A stretch of 64,000 bases of DNA from Chthoniobacteraceae bacterium (lineage in GTDB: Bacteria; Verrucomicrobiota; Verrucomicrobiia; Chthoniobacterales; Chthoniobacteraceae), in assembly GCA_947479475.1 (NCBI GenBank), contig CANJZW010000002.1, forward strand, positions 54,552 to 118,551, read 5' to 3'. Positions 15,001 to 27,000 of this stretch are shown piece after piece (the first letter of the stretch is position 1; each line of letters begins with the position of its first letter). A model generated the notes under the pieces. It did no database searches. It saw nothing but the letters and a program-made list of their open reading frames with translations, and was not told where the DNA came from. The translations under genes were made by a program, and so were the position numbers.

Positions 15001-18000
15001 CGCCTGCCAAAACCAATTGCAGCGCTCCACCATTCGGGTTGGTAACGATGCTGGAGTTGATACTGAGCGTACTCTGGTTGTTGTAGATGAAGAGCGGCAC
15101 CGAGCTGCCGGCGCCTCCTGTCGTGAGCACCCCACTACCAGCCGTAGCACCAATGGAGCCTGCAAAGTTTCCGCTGCGCAACAGGCCGCCAGAGGTCAGG
15201 TTGAGGGTGTCTGTGGGAGACGCGAAGGCGAGCGTCCCTGCGGCGATTGCCACCAAGTTCAGCGAGTTCAGATTGAGAGCGGAACTGCCCGTGGAAACGG
15301 TGCCTGTGAACCCTGTGACTTTGAGGTTGGAACTGGCGGAGGACTGCACCCCGGAAAAGGTGCTGGTCAGACTCTGGGAATAACCAGCGAAGCCCACCTG
15401 CGACAAGGCGCCGATGCCACCAACGGAAACACTATTGGACGAGGCATAAGGGAGATAACTAGCGAACTCCGAGCCACCCACCACCGCCCATGGGAGGATG
15501 TTGTTAATGAGGGTCGGCTCCTCACTGATATTGATGCGCGCATTGCTACCGATGAGCCCCAAAGTGGACGTTGCAAAGTTCACCATCGCTCCCGATGTCT
15601 GGGAAAGGCTGGCGAAGGTAAGGTCGGCAGAATTGATGCCGGTGCCGCCCGGGGTGACCGTGATCGTGGAGAGGCCGGCGGCCAGGATGAGCGCCCCCAA
15701 ACTCTCGCGGGAGTTCGTCTGCGCCCGTCCCAGAAACGTCAGCGCGCCGCCGCGCAAAGTCATCGCGGCGTTGTTGACGCGATCAGCCAGATCCACGAGG
15801 CCTGCATTATCCAACGTCAACGCCGCATAGTTCAACGCAATCGCGCTCGTGCTCGAGAGCGTCCCATAGTCCTTTAACAACAGCGTCCCCCCGTTGATCT
15901 CGGTGGTTCCCGTGAACCCATTGGCTCCAAGCAGCGAGAGCGTCGAGGTGTTGGATTTGGCAAAGCTCAGCGAGCCGGAAATCGAACCGGCAAAAGCTCC
16001 CGCAGTCGCTGTGCTTGTCACAAGAACACCGCCAGAGGTGGTGGAGAGAATCTGCCCCCCTTTCGTGCCGGCCGCCGCTGCCGCGCCCTGGCTGCCGAGA
16101 GTCGATATCACCAGGAAATTGCCATTGAGGTCCAGCGTTCCTCCCAGTCCATTGATGCCGCCCGCATTCACCACCAGCGCCTGTGGCGCCGTAATCCCCA
16201 ACGCATTGCCAGCCCCAAGTCTCAGAGTCCCTTCGTTGATGGTTGTTGTGCCCGTCAACTGGTTGGCGGAGAACGCGCTGTAGCCATCAAAAAGGGAACT
16301 CAACACCAGGGTGCCTGCTCCCGACTTCGTCAAACCTCCGGACCCGGTCAAAATGCTGCTGATCGTCTGGATGGACGAGGTTGCCGTCGGGGTAAAGACG
16401 TACAAGGTTCCGGTGGAGGCGCTCAAGAACCCGCCGTTGATGCCGTTGTTGCCCTGCTGCAAAAGCAGCCCCCCGCTGGAAATCGTCAACGTCTGCAGCG
16501 GGCTCAGCGTCACAGAGCCTCCATTGGCCAGAGTCAATGAATTCACTACCAGCGAACTGGTCTGCGTCGTCCCCGTCGAGAGCACGACGTTAAGCGTTCC
16601 AGCGGTCAGCGCCGTCACCGTTTCGCTCGCACTCAACGGCCGTAAAATCGTGGCGGCGGCGCCCGTCGAGCCCGCCAGACTGTTAGCCGTTGCAAAAGAC
16701 ATCCCCACGCCGGTGACGGAGGGATCCACCAGCATCCACGGCAGAATGCCCTTGTTCGTGGCTCCGGTGGCTCCGGTGCCGCTCCCCACAAAGGTCACTC
16801 CCGTGGTCGTCTGGAAGCTCGCAGTCCCCGCAGCAAGGGACCCCAAGCCCAGGCTGGTGCCGCGCAAAAGCGTCGTCGCACCCACTCCCACGGAAGTGAT
16901 GCTTCCGAACGTCAAATTCGTCTGCCCCGTGGCATCCGCTCTCAGAGTAAACACAGAATTTCCGGAAGTGAGCGTCAACCCGCTGCTCAGTGTTTCCGCC
17001 GTTGTCGCGCCTGCGAGACCGTTGACGAGCAGGTTGCCGGCGAGGGTGAGCGGGCGGTTCCCGCCCAAACGCGTCTGGTTGTTCACGGTGTTGTCCAGCA
17101 CCAGGCTGGCCCCGGGTTGCACCGTGATCGCGCCGGAGGCTCCCAAGGAGCCGCTGCTGCTGAGAAGGAAAGAGCCGGCGTTGACCGTGATCGTGCTGAT
17201 GAACGCCGTGTTTGCGGAGAGCAAATTGAGCGCCCCGCTCCCAATGTTCGTCAGGCTTGTGGGGCCGGAAAGCGTTCCCGTCAAAAAGATCGTCCCCGCT
17301 CCGGCGATGGCGAGCGCATTTGCACCGGTGAGCGAGCCGGAGAGCGTGAGCGCCGCACCAGCGTCCGCTCCGATCGTTGCGGCACTTGCCAACGTGATTG
17401 AACCGGCCACCACCCCGCTGGAAACGGCCTCCAAGGCCCCGGCGTTGTTGATACCGCTGTTGCTCAGGCTCAGAGGTTCGCTCGCAAGGGTGCCGCCGGC
17501 TAGATTCAGTTGCAACGAGGCACCCACGTTGTTGCTCACCACTGTATTGGCAGTGCTCAAACCGAGGGCGCCCGCATTGGAGACGCGCACCGCGCCCGCG
17601 CTGATGGTGAGCGTGCCAGCCCAAGCGGCTGAGTTGTCGGCGTTGAGCACCAAGACGCCATTGTCGTTTTTCTGGATGGCATTCGTCGCGGCAGCAAAAG
17701 CAAAGAGAGTTCCGAGCGTGAGGGTGTTGCCAGCCGTCACGTCGATGCCGGAGTTCCCGCCGTTTAGCAGGATCTGCTTGTCCAGAGTGAAGGTGCCCGC
17801 AGCACGCAACCCCTGAGTCGTGCTGTTGGTGCTGATGCGCACCGTGCCGGAGGCGCCCAACGCCGACTGGGTGCCGGTCTGCAGTATCCCGGCAAGGATG
17901 TCGACGATGGTATTGGTTCCGCCAAAGGTATTGCTCGTGCCCGAGAGCACCAGCGCGCCAGCACCGGCCTTGGTCAACGCCACGCTTCCCGCGGCGGTTG

Positions 18001-21000
18001 CCCCCCCGGAAAGGACGCCGCTCAAGGTCAGCCCCTGAACCACGTCGGACGGAGACACCGCACTCACAGTGAATGTTCCACCCGCCATCCCGTTGATACT
18101 GGCGAGGGCGATCGCATCGGAGAGCCGCAGGCCGTACCCGTTTCTGTTGGTGAGGTTCAACCCGTAAGCCAGGCCCGGAGCCGTGAAGGACGTTGGGGCG
18201 AAGGTTTTATTCACAGCCTGGTTGAAAAGTTGTGTTTGCACGTTCAACGAGCGTCCGATCGTGAGCGCGGGTGCAATGGCGGTGCCCGTTGTAGACAAAA
18301 GCGTCGAATAATAACTGACCGCCCCCAAAACGATGTGGTTCGCCGTGCCGGTGCCGTCACCGTCCGTATACAGGGAGAGGTTGGTGCCGCCATTGATGGT
18401 GATCGGCGCAGAGGCACCGAGGCCATTGAGATTCAGACCCAGACTGCCCAGTCCAGTCTTTGTGATCGAGGTGACGCCGCTCATGGAGGTTTGTCCAGTC
18501 AGGTTGGCGGTCATGCTTGGATTCGGAATGCCCAGAGTCAGCGCTCCGGCGGCGTAGGAGATTGCCCCGCTAAGCGTCAGGGAGGAAGAGCCGGTGCCCG
18601 TAAGTTTATCAAAGGTGAGGGTGTTTCCCTGGAACACAACGGGATTCACAAGCACCCGATTTTGACCATCATCCACCAGGAGACGGGCATCAGCTCCGAG
18701 CATCAGGGTGCCCGAGCCCACCGGTCCGGTGAATGTGGACGCGGAGGAATTCAGACCCCCTCCGGCAGTGTACCAAGTGGAGGAGGTCATGCTGGTGCTT
18801 CCCCCCACGGCCAAAGCGCCCTCCCTCACCGTCAGGCCACCGGCAAAGTTGCTTGAGCCGCTGCTAAGCTGGAGAACACCGGCGCCGTTTTTCAAAATGG
18901 AGACCCCCGACCCGGTGATGGTTCCGCTGATATTCAAGGAAGCGGCCGTCTGGGTGTAGGTGCTGCCGTTGATTTGGAGTGCACCGATCGAAAACGTATT
19001 GGAGCCCGAGGCGAGGACAAGTGAGCCTGTCTGGATCACCGGCACAAAAGCGGCGTCCTGCGAAGTGACAGTGATCGGGGTCGGATCCGTCAGCGTGAGT
19101 GTGCCGCCGAGCGTGAGCGTGGGGGCCGCAGTACCGCCGTAGTTATTGATGGCGATACTGACCAGCGTGTTGGAGCCCACCAGAGTGAGGACGGCGGTGT
19201 TGTTGAGGGTGACCGCATTCGAAGAGGCGATCTGGCCTGGATTAGTGGATAGGGTCACCGTGGCGTTGGTGATGGTCAGCCCGCCGCCGGGAATGACGAT
19301 GGCGCCTGCGGTGCCGCCAAGGGTGAGGCTGCCCTGGGACACCGTGGTGCCGCCGGTGTAGGTGTTTGTTCCAGTCAGCAAAACGGTGCCAGCGCCCGAT
19401 TTGACGAAGGCCAGCGAGGCGCTGCCGGTGCCGGTGAGCTGACTGAGGTCTTTGATCACCGCGTTGATGGTGAGCGTGTTCAGTGGATTGTAGACCACCA
19501 GTTCGCGCACTCCGCTGGATGCGGTCCCACCCGCCGTCAGCACCCCGGGAATGGCGACTGTACCGAGGGTAGTCGCGTTATTGTTGTCGCGCAGTAGCCC
19601 GCCCAGTTCGAGATTGAGGACGTCGGTGGCGGTGGTGAAGGCGAGGTCGTTTGTGAAGGTGCCGCCGATGCGCAACATCGCAGCCGTTGTGCCTCCCGAA
19701 ACAAGGGTGTTGGTGCCCGCCGCCAACCCTGCGGAGGTCACAACCAGGTTGGTGATCTTGCCGGAACCAAACGCGCCATCGTACCCGGCATAGCCGCCCT
19801 GGCCGACGATGCCGATGCCTGTCAGCGAGTTGTATGCGGCGTAGTCAGTGGTGTTGGCAATGGCCCATGGGCCCAATACGCCAATGGCCACGAGTGTCGG
19901 ATCCTGCTTGAGAAAGAGGCGGCCGACGTTGCCCTGCTGGCCAAGGTTCGCTGTCACGAAGTTCACGGTGGCCCCCGCATTGCGAGTAAGGCTGGCGAGC
20001 GTGAGTTCAGCGGAGTCATACATCGCTCCAGTCCCCGGAGTTGCCGTAACCGTAACGGTATTGGCGCCCATGGCCAGATTGACGGCCCCCAGCGTTTCGG
20101 TGGCGTCGGCCTTCGCGCGGCCAATGAGCGTGATTGCACCAGTGCGGAGCGTGATGGGGGCGGTGTCACTGACCCGGTTGTTGTTATTTTGCAATTGCAG
20201 GGACGCGTTGTTGTCCAAGTTAAGACCGCCGGAGTTTAGTTCGATGCCGGAGGTGTTCAGGAGTGTGGCTTCATCGCGCAGCGTGAGGGTGGCTCCCGAA
20301 CGGACGGTCACACCGGTGTAAGTCTGGGCGCTTTCGAGAGTGGTCGCCGTTGCACCGAGCATGGCGAAACCAAGGCTGCCGGTGAGTTGACCCGCGAAAG
20401 TTCCGCCCCCGCTCGAAACCAGCATTCCATTGCCCCCGGTGGAAAGGACAGTCCCTCCAGTCCCCGGCAGGAGACCTGGAGAGCTGAATGCAGCCACGTA
20501 CTGAGTATTGCCCGCAAGATCCAGCGTTGCCCCCAAACCCACACGCAATGTCTGCCCGGGCTGGAGGGTATTGAGACCGCCGTTTAACACCAGCGTGCCT
20601 GCAGCCACCACCGTCTCGTTCGTCACAAAGCTCTGTGCATTCAGGTTCAATCGACCTTCTTGGACTTTGACCAACCCGCCGCTGCTCGTCAGGGTTGTAT
20701 TGAGATTCAAAGTCGCACTTGCCGCCACATTCGCGTACATCGGCAGGGAGCCTGTATTCAACTGGGCCAAGGTAAGCGTGCTACTGCCGCCCGTGGCTAG
20801 CAAGGCCCCGCTAACCAGGGTCAGAGACTGGGAAACGCCAGTCACCGAGCCTGAAGCCAGACGCAACGCGTTCACCGACCGGGCCGCACTCAGAACCGTT
20901 CCATCGGTGATGGTGCCGGTGTCCGTGTAAAGCAGGCGGTCCAGCGGAGTGGCCGAGTATCCCGTAAAGGCGGTGAACCCAGCCACTGGATCATAAGTGG

Positions 21001-24000
21001 CAAGCCAGCCTGGAATTATCACCCGCGGCACAATGTTGTTTAAGACCGTCAACCCGGCGCTGCCCGCGGAAATCAGGACGTTGTTGGTCGTGCCCAATCC
21101 TGTGACTGCACCGAGATCCAAAGAGGACCCTGGGTTCGAAAGGGTGAGACCGGTTAAGGACAAGGTTCCAGCGCCAGTCATCTTGAGCAACGCAGGCGCC
21201 TGATTGGCTGTCAGGCTTCCTAAAGAGATCGAGCCGCTGTTGGCAGTGAGGTCCAATAATCCGCCGGTGCTGGTAAGGAGCGTCCCCGAACCCAGGCGAC
21301 CGGCTGCATTTAAACCACCGCTGTCATCCAAGCGCAGTGTACCGCCCGCATAGAGAGTCACCCCGCTGGCGGTCTTCACCGCACCGCCCGAGACACCACT
21401 GAGAGTGACGAGACCCCGATTGACCGTGAGGGCGCCTGTAAAGCTGTTTGCGCCCGTCAGAGAAAGGGTGCCTGTCCCTTGGAAGGTCGGCCCACCCGCG
21501 CCGTAAATCGTGCCGCTGACAAGCGTGTTGGAGGCACCCTGGAAAAAGGATGTGGAGGCGAAGTTCAAGGAACCGGAGAGGATCAGTGAACCGCTGCCCA
21601 GATCGTTCTGGAGGATTTTGCCGCCGCCGGTGAGGAGGCCCGCAAACTCGATGCTGCTTGTGCCTGAGACGATGGCGGGATCGCCGCCCAGCGTCACGGG
21701 GTTGAGCAGGGCGCTGGCGCCCGTCATGGCGTAGTTGGAGCGCAGTTCGCCACCGCTAAAGGTGAAAGGGACGTTGGAAGCACCTAGGACACTCGCGGCC
21801 GCAGTGACATTGGGGTTGTTGAAAATCAACACCCCCTGGGAGAACATGGTTGACCCGGCAGTGAACGGGCTTTGTCCACTCAGCGTCAGCGATGCAGAGT
21901 TAGCGAGAGCGATGTTGTAATTGAGGCTGGCGGTGCTGACATTCGAAAGAGTTCCCGCAATCACCGTTGATCCGTAACCGCGGATATTAAAGGTTTTGTT
22001 GTTCCCTGAAGTTTCGAGGTTGGTAATGCCGCCTATGGTTAATATCGCCCCGTTTTCCATGGAGTTATTCATGGTTATTGCATTGGTGTTGTTAGCATTC
22101 TGTCCATTAATAACGCTGGTTAATGTGATGTTGTTCGCGCCGGCAAACACGGCGGTCGTATTACTAAGGATCGTAAACCCAGCGCCTGTCGTAAGCGGCC
22201 CGCCGTACGCGAAAACACCGCCAGCATTGACCGAGACGGAACTCGCGGAGCCGATGCCATTGGCATTCAACCCCAACATCCCGCCATTGACATTCAATAC
22301 ACCCGTAAACGTATTCTGCACCCTCGGCGCCAGCACCCAAACGCCGCCATCGGACTTCGTCACCGACAATGCCCCGCCATTGTCGGCCAGCGTGCTGGTG
22401 ATCATGTTGTTGTCCGTGTTGAGCCCGCGCAGGGTGAGCGTTTTCGCCCCGGCGACAAAATTGGAGAGATTACCCAGCACCAGCGCCCCGGAACCGCTCG
22501 CATCCAAGGTGATCGCGCCCGTGGTGGAATAAAGGGCCACCGGCCGAGTGGTGGTTTCCCCCGACCCCACGTAGTACAGGCTCGCCCCCGTGGTGGTGTT
22601 CCCCAGCAGCAGGGCGCCTCCCCCCACGTTGGTCCCGAGGTTGCTGGATGTGGCCCCCGCCGCACCCAGCGTTCGCACAATCATCGCTCCTGCCAGAACC
22701 TGCGTGGCTCCCGTGTACGTGTTCGCGCCGCTCAAAATCAGATTGCCGGCGCCCGTTTTGCTCAGCGATACCAACCCCGAGGTGCCGCCACTGATGACGC
22801 CGCTGACGGTGGCGAAATCGAGCCCCGTGTTGGGGTTGTCATCCACAAAGATCGTGCGGGCGGCCAGGCCCAGGTTGATGGGGTTTAAGAGCTCCACATC
22901 CCCTGGCGCCGTGGTGGAGTTCAATATGAGAGTACTGTTTGGGGTGTAACCCTCACCCAAGCTCAGAGTCGCTCCGTTGCCCAAGTTGACGGTGAGTTTT
23001 GTGCCCGAGGCGGCGAACCCGCCGCCGGAAACTCCGAACTGAACCTGCCCCGCGCCGCCCCCCAAAGGCCTGCTGAAGGTGCCGTTACTTTGGAAAGTGC
23101 CGCCATTGAGGAGCAGGTTGGAATTGGGCGAAAGCCCCGTGCCGTCCTGCGCCTGCAGGATCCCAGCGCTGACTGTGGTGGTGCCGGAGTACGTGTTTGA
23201 GCCGCCCAACAGCCACTGCCCTCCCCCGGTTTTCATGACCGACAGGAGTGAACCGGCAGCGAGGTCGCCCATGGCCAGTTTGATTTCGTTATCCCCCGTG
23301 GAATTCCCAGTGAGGGTGAGCGTGCGTGCGCCCGTGCCCGCGAAGGCCAGCGCACCCGCGTTGTTGAACACCAGAGCCGCGTTATTTTGGGTCACCGTGG
23401 CGAGTGCATTGCTCCCGAAGTTTCCGGACGAGTCGATGGTGCCGCTCCCCGCGAGGGTAAAGAGACGGTCGATGGACACCGAGGGCGTCTGGGTGAACTG
23501 GACGAAGCTCGCGTTGGAACCGGTGTATTGGAGGACGCCGCCGTTAAACACGAGGTTGGCGGCCGCATTGGAGGAGGCACCGATCGAACTGGCAACGCCG
23601 CCATTCGCCAGGGAATTGACGGACAGGGTCCCGCCGCCGCTCAAAATTGTGGGCCCCGTGTAAGTATTCAGGCCGATGAGCGTTTCGGTCCCGGAAGCAC
23701 CATTGCGCACCACGGTCAGAGCGCCGCCGCCGGTGTTTGAAATCACCCCGGAAAACACGCCGCTGGCAGTGGCGCCGCTCGCCCCCAAGGAAACCGCGGT
23801 AGCCGAGGCGCTCCCATTGTTAAGCAGACCCGCCCCTTGCAGCACGCCCAGAGTGATGAGGGAGAGACTGCCGCCGCCTGTGTAAAGAAGCGTGTTGACC
23901 CCGGCGCCGTTTAGATCGAGGACGCCGTCTTGGCGGATCGCAGCAAACGCACCCGCAGCGGGAACCCCCAACGTTGCGGTACCGCCGCTAAGGCGCAGGG

Positions 24001-27000
24001 TGCCTTGGTTGATGGTCGTGTTACCGGTGTAGGTGTTGGTGCCGCTCAGCACCAGAAGGCCGTTGCCCGCCTTGGTGAGGGAGGCGGAGCCTGAACCGAT
24101 CAGGGCGCTGAGGGTCAGCGCGTTTGTCGGGGTGGTCCCATTGGTGGTGACGATGAGTTCGGTGGCGGCGCCCAGCGAGTTGGTCGTGGTGCCGTTGTTG
24201 GTGATGGTGTAGGGGCCGGTGCTGTTGTCAAAGAGGAGGCCGCCGGAGGTCAGGGTGAGCGTCCCGCCTAGGGTGAGTATCCCGGAGTCGGTGATTTTAA
24301 GGGAATTGACGCTGAGAGGCGCTGCGCTGACTGAGCCACCTGCGAGTTCATAATTCGTAGTCGCCACAGTGCCTGTCACCACAAACGGCGTTGTCGTTGC
24401 GGAGGTCAGGGTGCCTCCGGCAAGCGTGCCGGCGAAACTCGTGCCATTGTAGGTGGCCCAGCCTCCCAGGATCCCATTGGTGAGCAGGCCCGTGGTGCCC
24501 GCGAAAAGGATGGTTCCCGAACCGGGCTGGAAATCGGCCGTAGCTCCGGCGGAACGCGCTGCGGCCAGACCCGCTAGCTGGAAGGTTCCGCCATTGGTGA
24601 GGGCGATCACCCCGGCTCCGGCGGAGACGGTCAACGAACCTGCGGCCTCCAAACTACTCGAAAAAGCCGCGTACTCCAAGCGACCGCCGGCGCTCTGGCG
24701 GCCGAAACCTGGCGCGAGGGCATCCGTTTGGAAAAGAATTCCGGTGGTGCTGGCAAGAATGTCGCTGGTTCCGGAAATGGCCTGCAGGCGCATTGTCCCA
24801 GCGGCGAGTGTCAGGTTGCCCCCAAAGCCCGAAAGCGAGCCGAAGCTCAACAGGGTGCCACTGGTAAGCGCGCTTGTGAGGGTGCCGGAAAGAAGGATGG
24901 AGCCAGCGCTCACCGACGTGACGACGGCTCCGGCTGGTATCCCAACGCCGCTCACGGTGCCACCGACGACGATACCGGCGGTGGAGGACATGAAAATCGT
25001 CCCCGAACTGAAAGCCCCGGAGGTTGCCGCATTGCTTGTGGAGGCGAGCACGAGGTTTGTGGGGGCGTAGACCCAAAGACCGGGGTCTGTTTTGAACACG
25101 GAAATTGCAGAAGTTCCCGCCGTCCCCACGCTGATCAGACCCGAGATCTGGTTGGCGGCGGTATTGGTCCCCCCAAGCACCAAAACCTTGGATCCTGTCG
25201 CCGTCGTGATGATCCCGTTGGACAGCGTCAAAGAACCCGACCCCGCTTGGTTTGCCAGCACGAGGGCATTACCGGTTGTGCCTGAGAGGCTCACGAGCTT
25301 CGTCGTTGTCTCGCCGCTGCTGCCCGCGAAACTCAAGGCGCCAGAGTTTAAGGCGATGATTCCGTTCTGGGCATAGGTGGTGTTGAGTGCCGAAAAGGTT
25401 CCTATCTGCAAAGCCCCGCCGCTCACGGTGGTCGCGCCTGCGAAGGACGAGCCGGAACCGTTATACGCCAGTAGACCCTGGCCTGACTTCGTGAAAGTAT
25501 CCAGAGAGTTGGCCGAGTTCGAACCAAGGCTCCCAGTCCATACCGAGTCCCCATTGCCTGCGAATGTGAAGTTGCGGGCAAAGGCATTGTCCCCGATGCC
25601 GATGTTCCCGCTCAGCGTGACTGGGCCGTTTGTGCTGTTGGTGAAGTTAAAGTTCCCGGCACCCCCTGTGACTGACAAGGCCGCACCGAGGCTCCCCAGA
25701 GTAATTCCGTATCCGTCGCGGCCGGCCAGCGCCAGGGTCCGAGCCTGATTATACCCAACAACGCCAAAGCTAAAGGAGCCAAAAGTCACGGTTTGCCCTA
25801 GACCTGAGCCGCCAACGGCTCGATCCAAGAATACCGTTCCTATTAAGTTATTTGGAGCCAGTATGCTTTTGGTCGAAAAGGAACCGACCGTTGCCGGGTC
25901 GGCGCGCACCTCCAAGGTTGCATTGCCGCCAAACAACACATTCGCGAAACTGGTGGAAAAACTTCCGTTTTTACCCAGAGCGGAGCCATCTGAGACGCGC
26001 ACAAACCCGCCGCTGATGACAACGGAATCGTAAAGACTGTTGTTTGCGCCCTGCAGCCAAAGCGTGGAACCCAAAGACGAGCTGTTTTTCACCAGATTGG
26101 CGGTGGACTGTTCAAAACTGCTGATGGAGCCGGCAAGGATGAAGTTCCCGTTTCCAAGGAAAGTCACGACCTGCCCAACCCCAAGGCTGAGGGGACCGGT
26201 TAGCGTGGTGTTTCCATATCCCGAGGCCACGGTGGTGGTGGTGGCTGCGTTCCCGATCAACACCGGGCCGGTGATCGTGTTGTTCCCCAAAGAGAGCAAG
26301 GCCACGCCGCTTGGATTGCTCGTGGCGCCCTTGCCCACCAAGGTGAGGCCGCGCTGAAGCGTCATCCCAGTGGGGCCGCCTTCGAGCACCAACATGCCGC
26401 CCGAAAAACCCGCCGCGTTGGCGCTGTTGACCGCCACCATGTTGGGGGACGCCGCCAGCGCTCCGCTGCCGCTGAGCACGAACACCCCGGAGTTCACCAC
26501 CACATCGCCCGTAAAGCTGTTGTTCCCGCTCAAGACCAAATCCCCGGAGCCCACCTTCCCGAGGTTGCCCGTTCCAGAGATCAACCCGCTGAAGGCCGCC
26601 GGTGTCGAGTTGTCGCCGCCGACGCTGAGTCTGTACCCGCCCAAGGCCACATTCCCCGCGCCCGTGAGCGAGCCGATCGTGTCGTTGCCGCCCGGCGCCA
26701 GTGTGGCCCCCTTGTAGAGGACCACAGCCGAGCTGTCCGAAAGGACGTTGGACGCGCTAGTCGCCAGTGTCCCGGAAAGCACGTTTGTCGCCCCCGTAAA
26801 CACACTGGCGGAGGAAAGCGTGACGGTTCCGGCGCCGGACTTGGTGAAGGTGCCCGAGCCCGCTCCGATGAGCGGGGCGGCGATCGTCAGATTTGTCCCT
26901 CCGGCGGCGTTGACGATGAATTCATTGGAGGCCCCCGCCCCGACGAGACCAGTGCCGGTGATGCTGAAGTTGTTGTCCTGGCCGCCCGCATACAGGAGGC

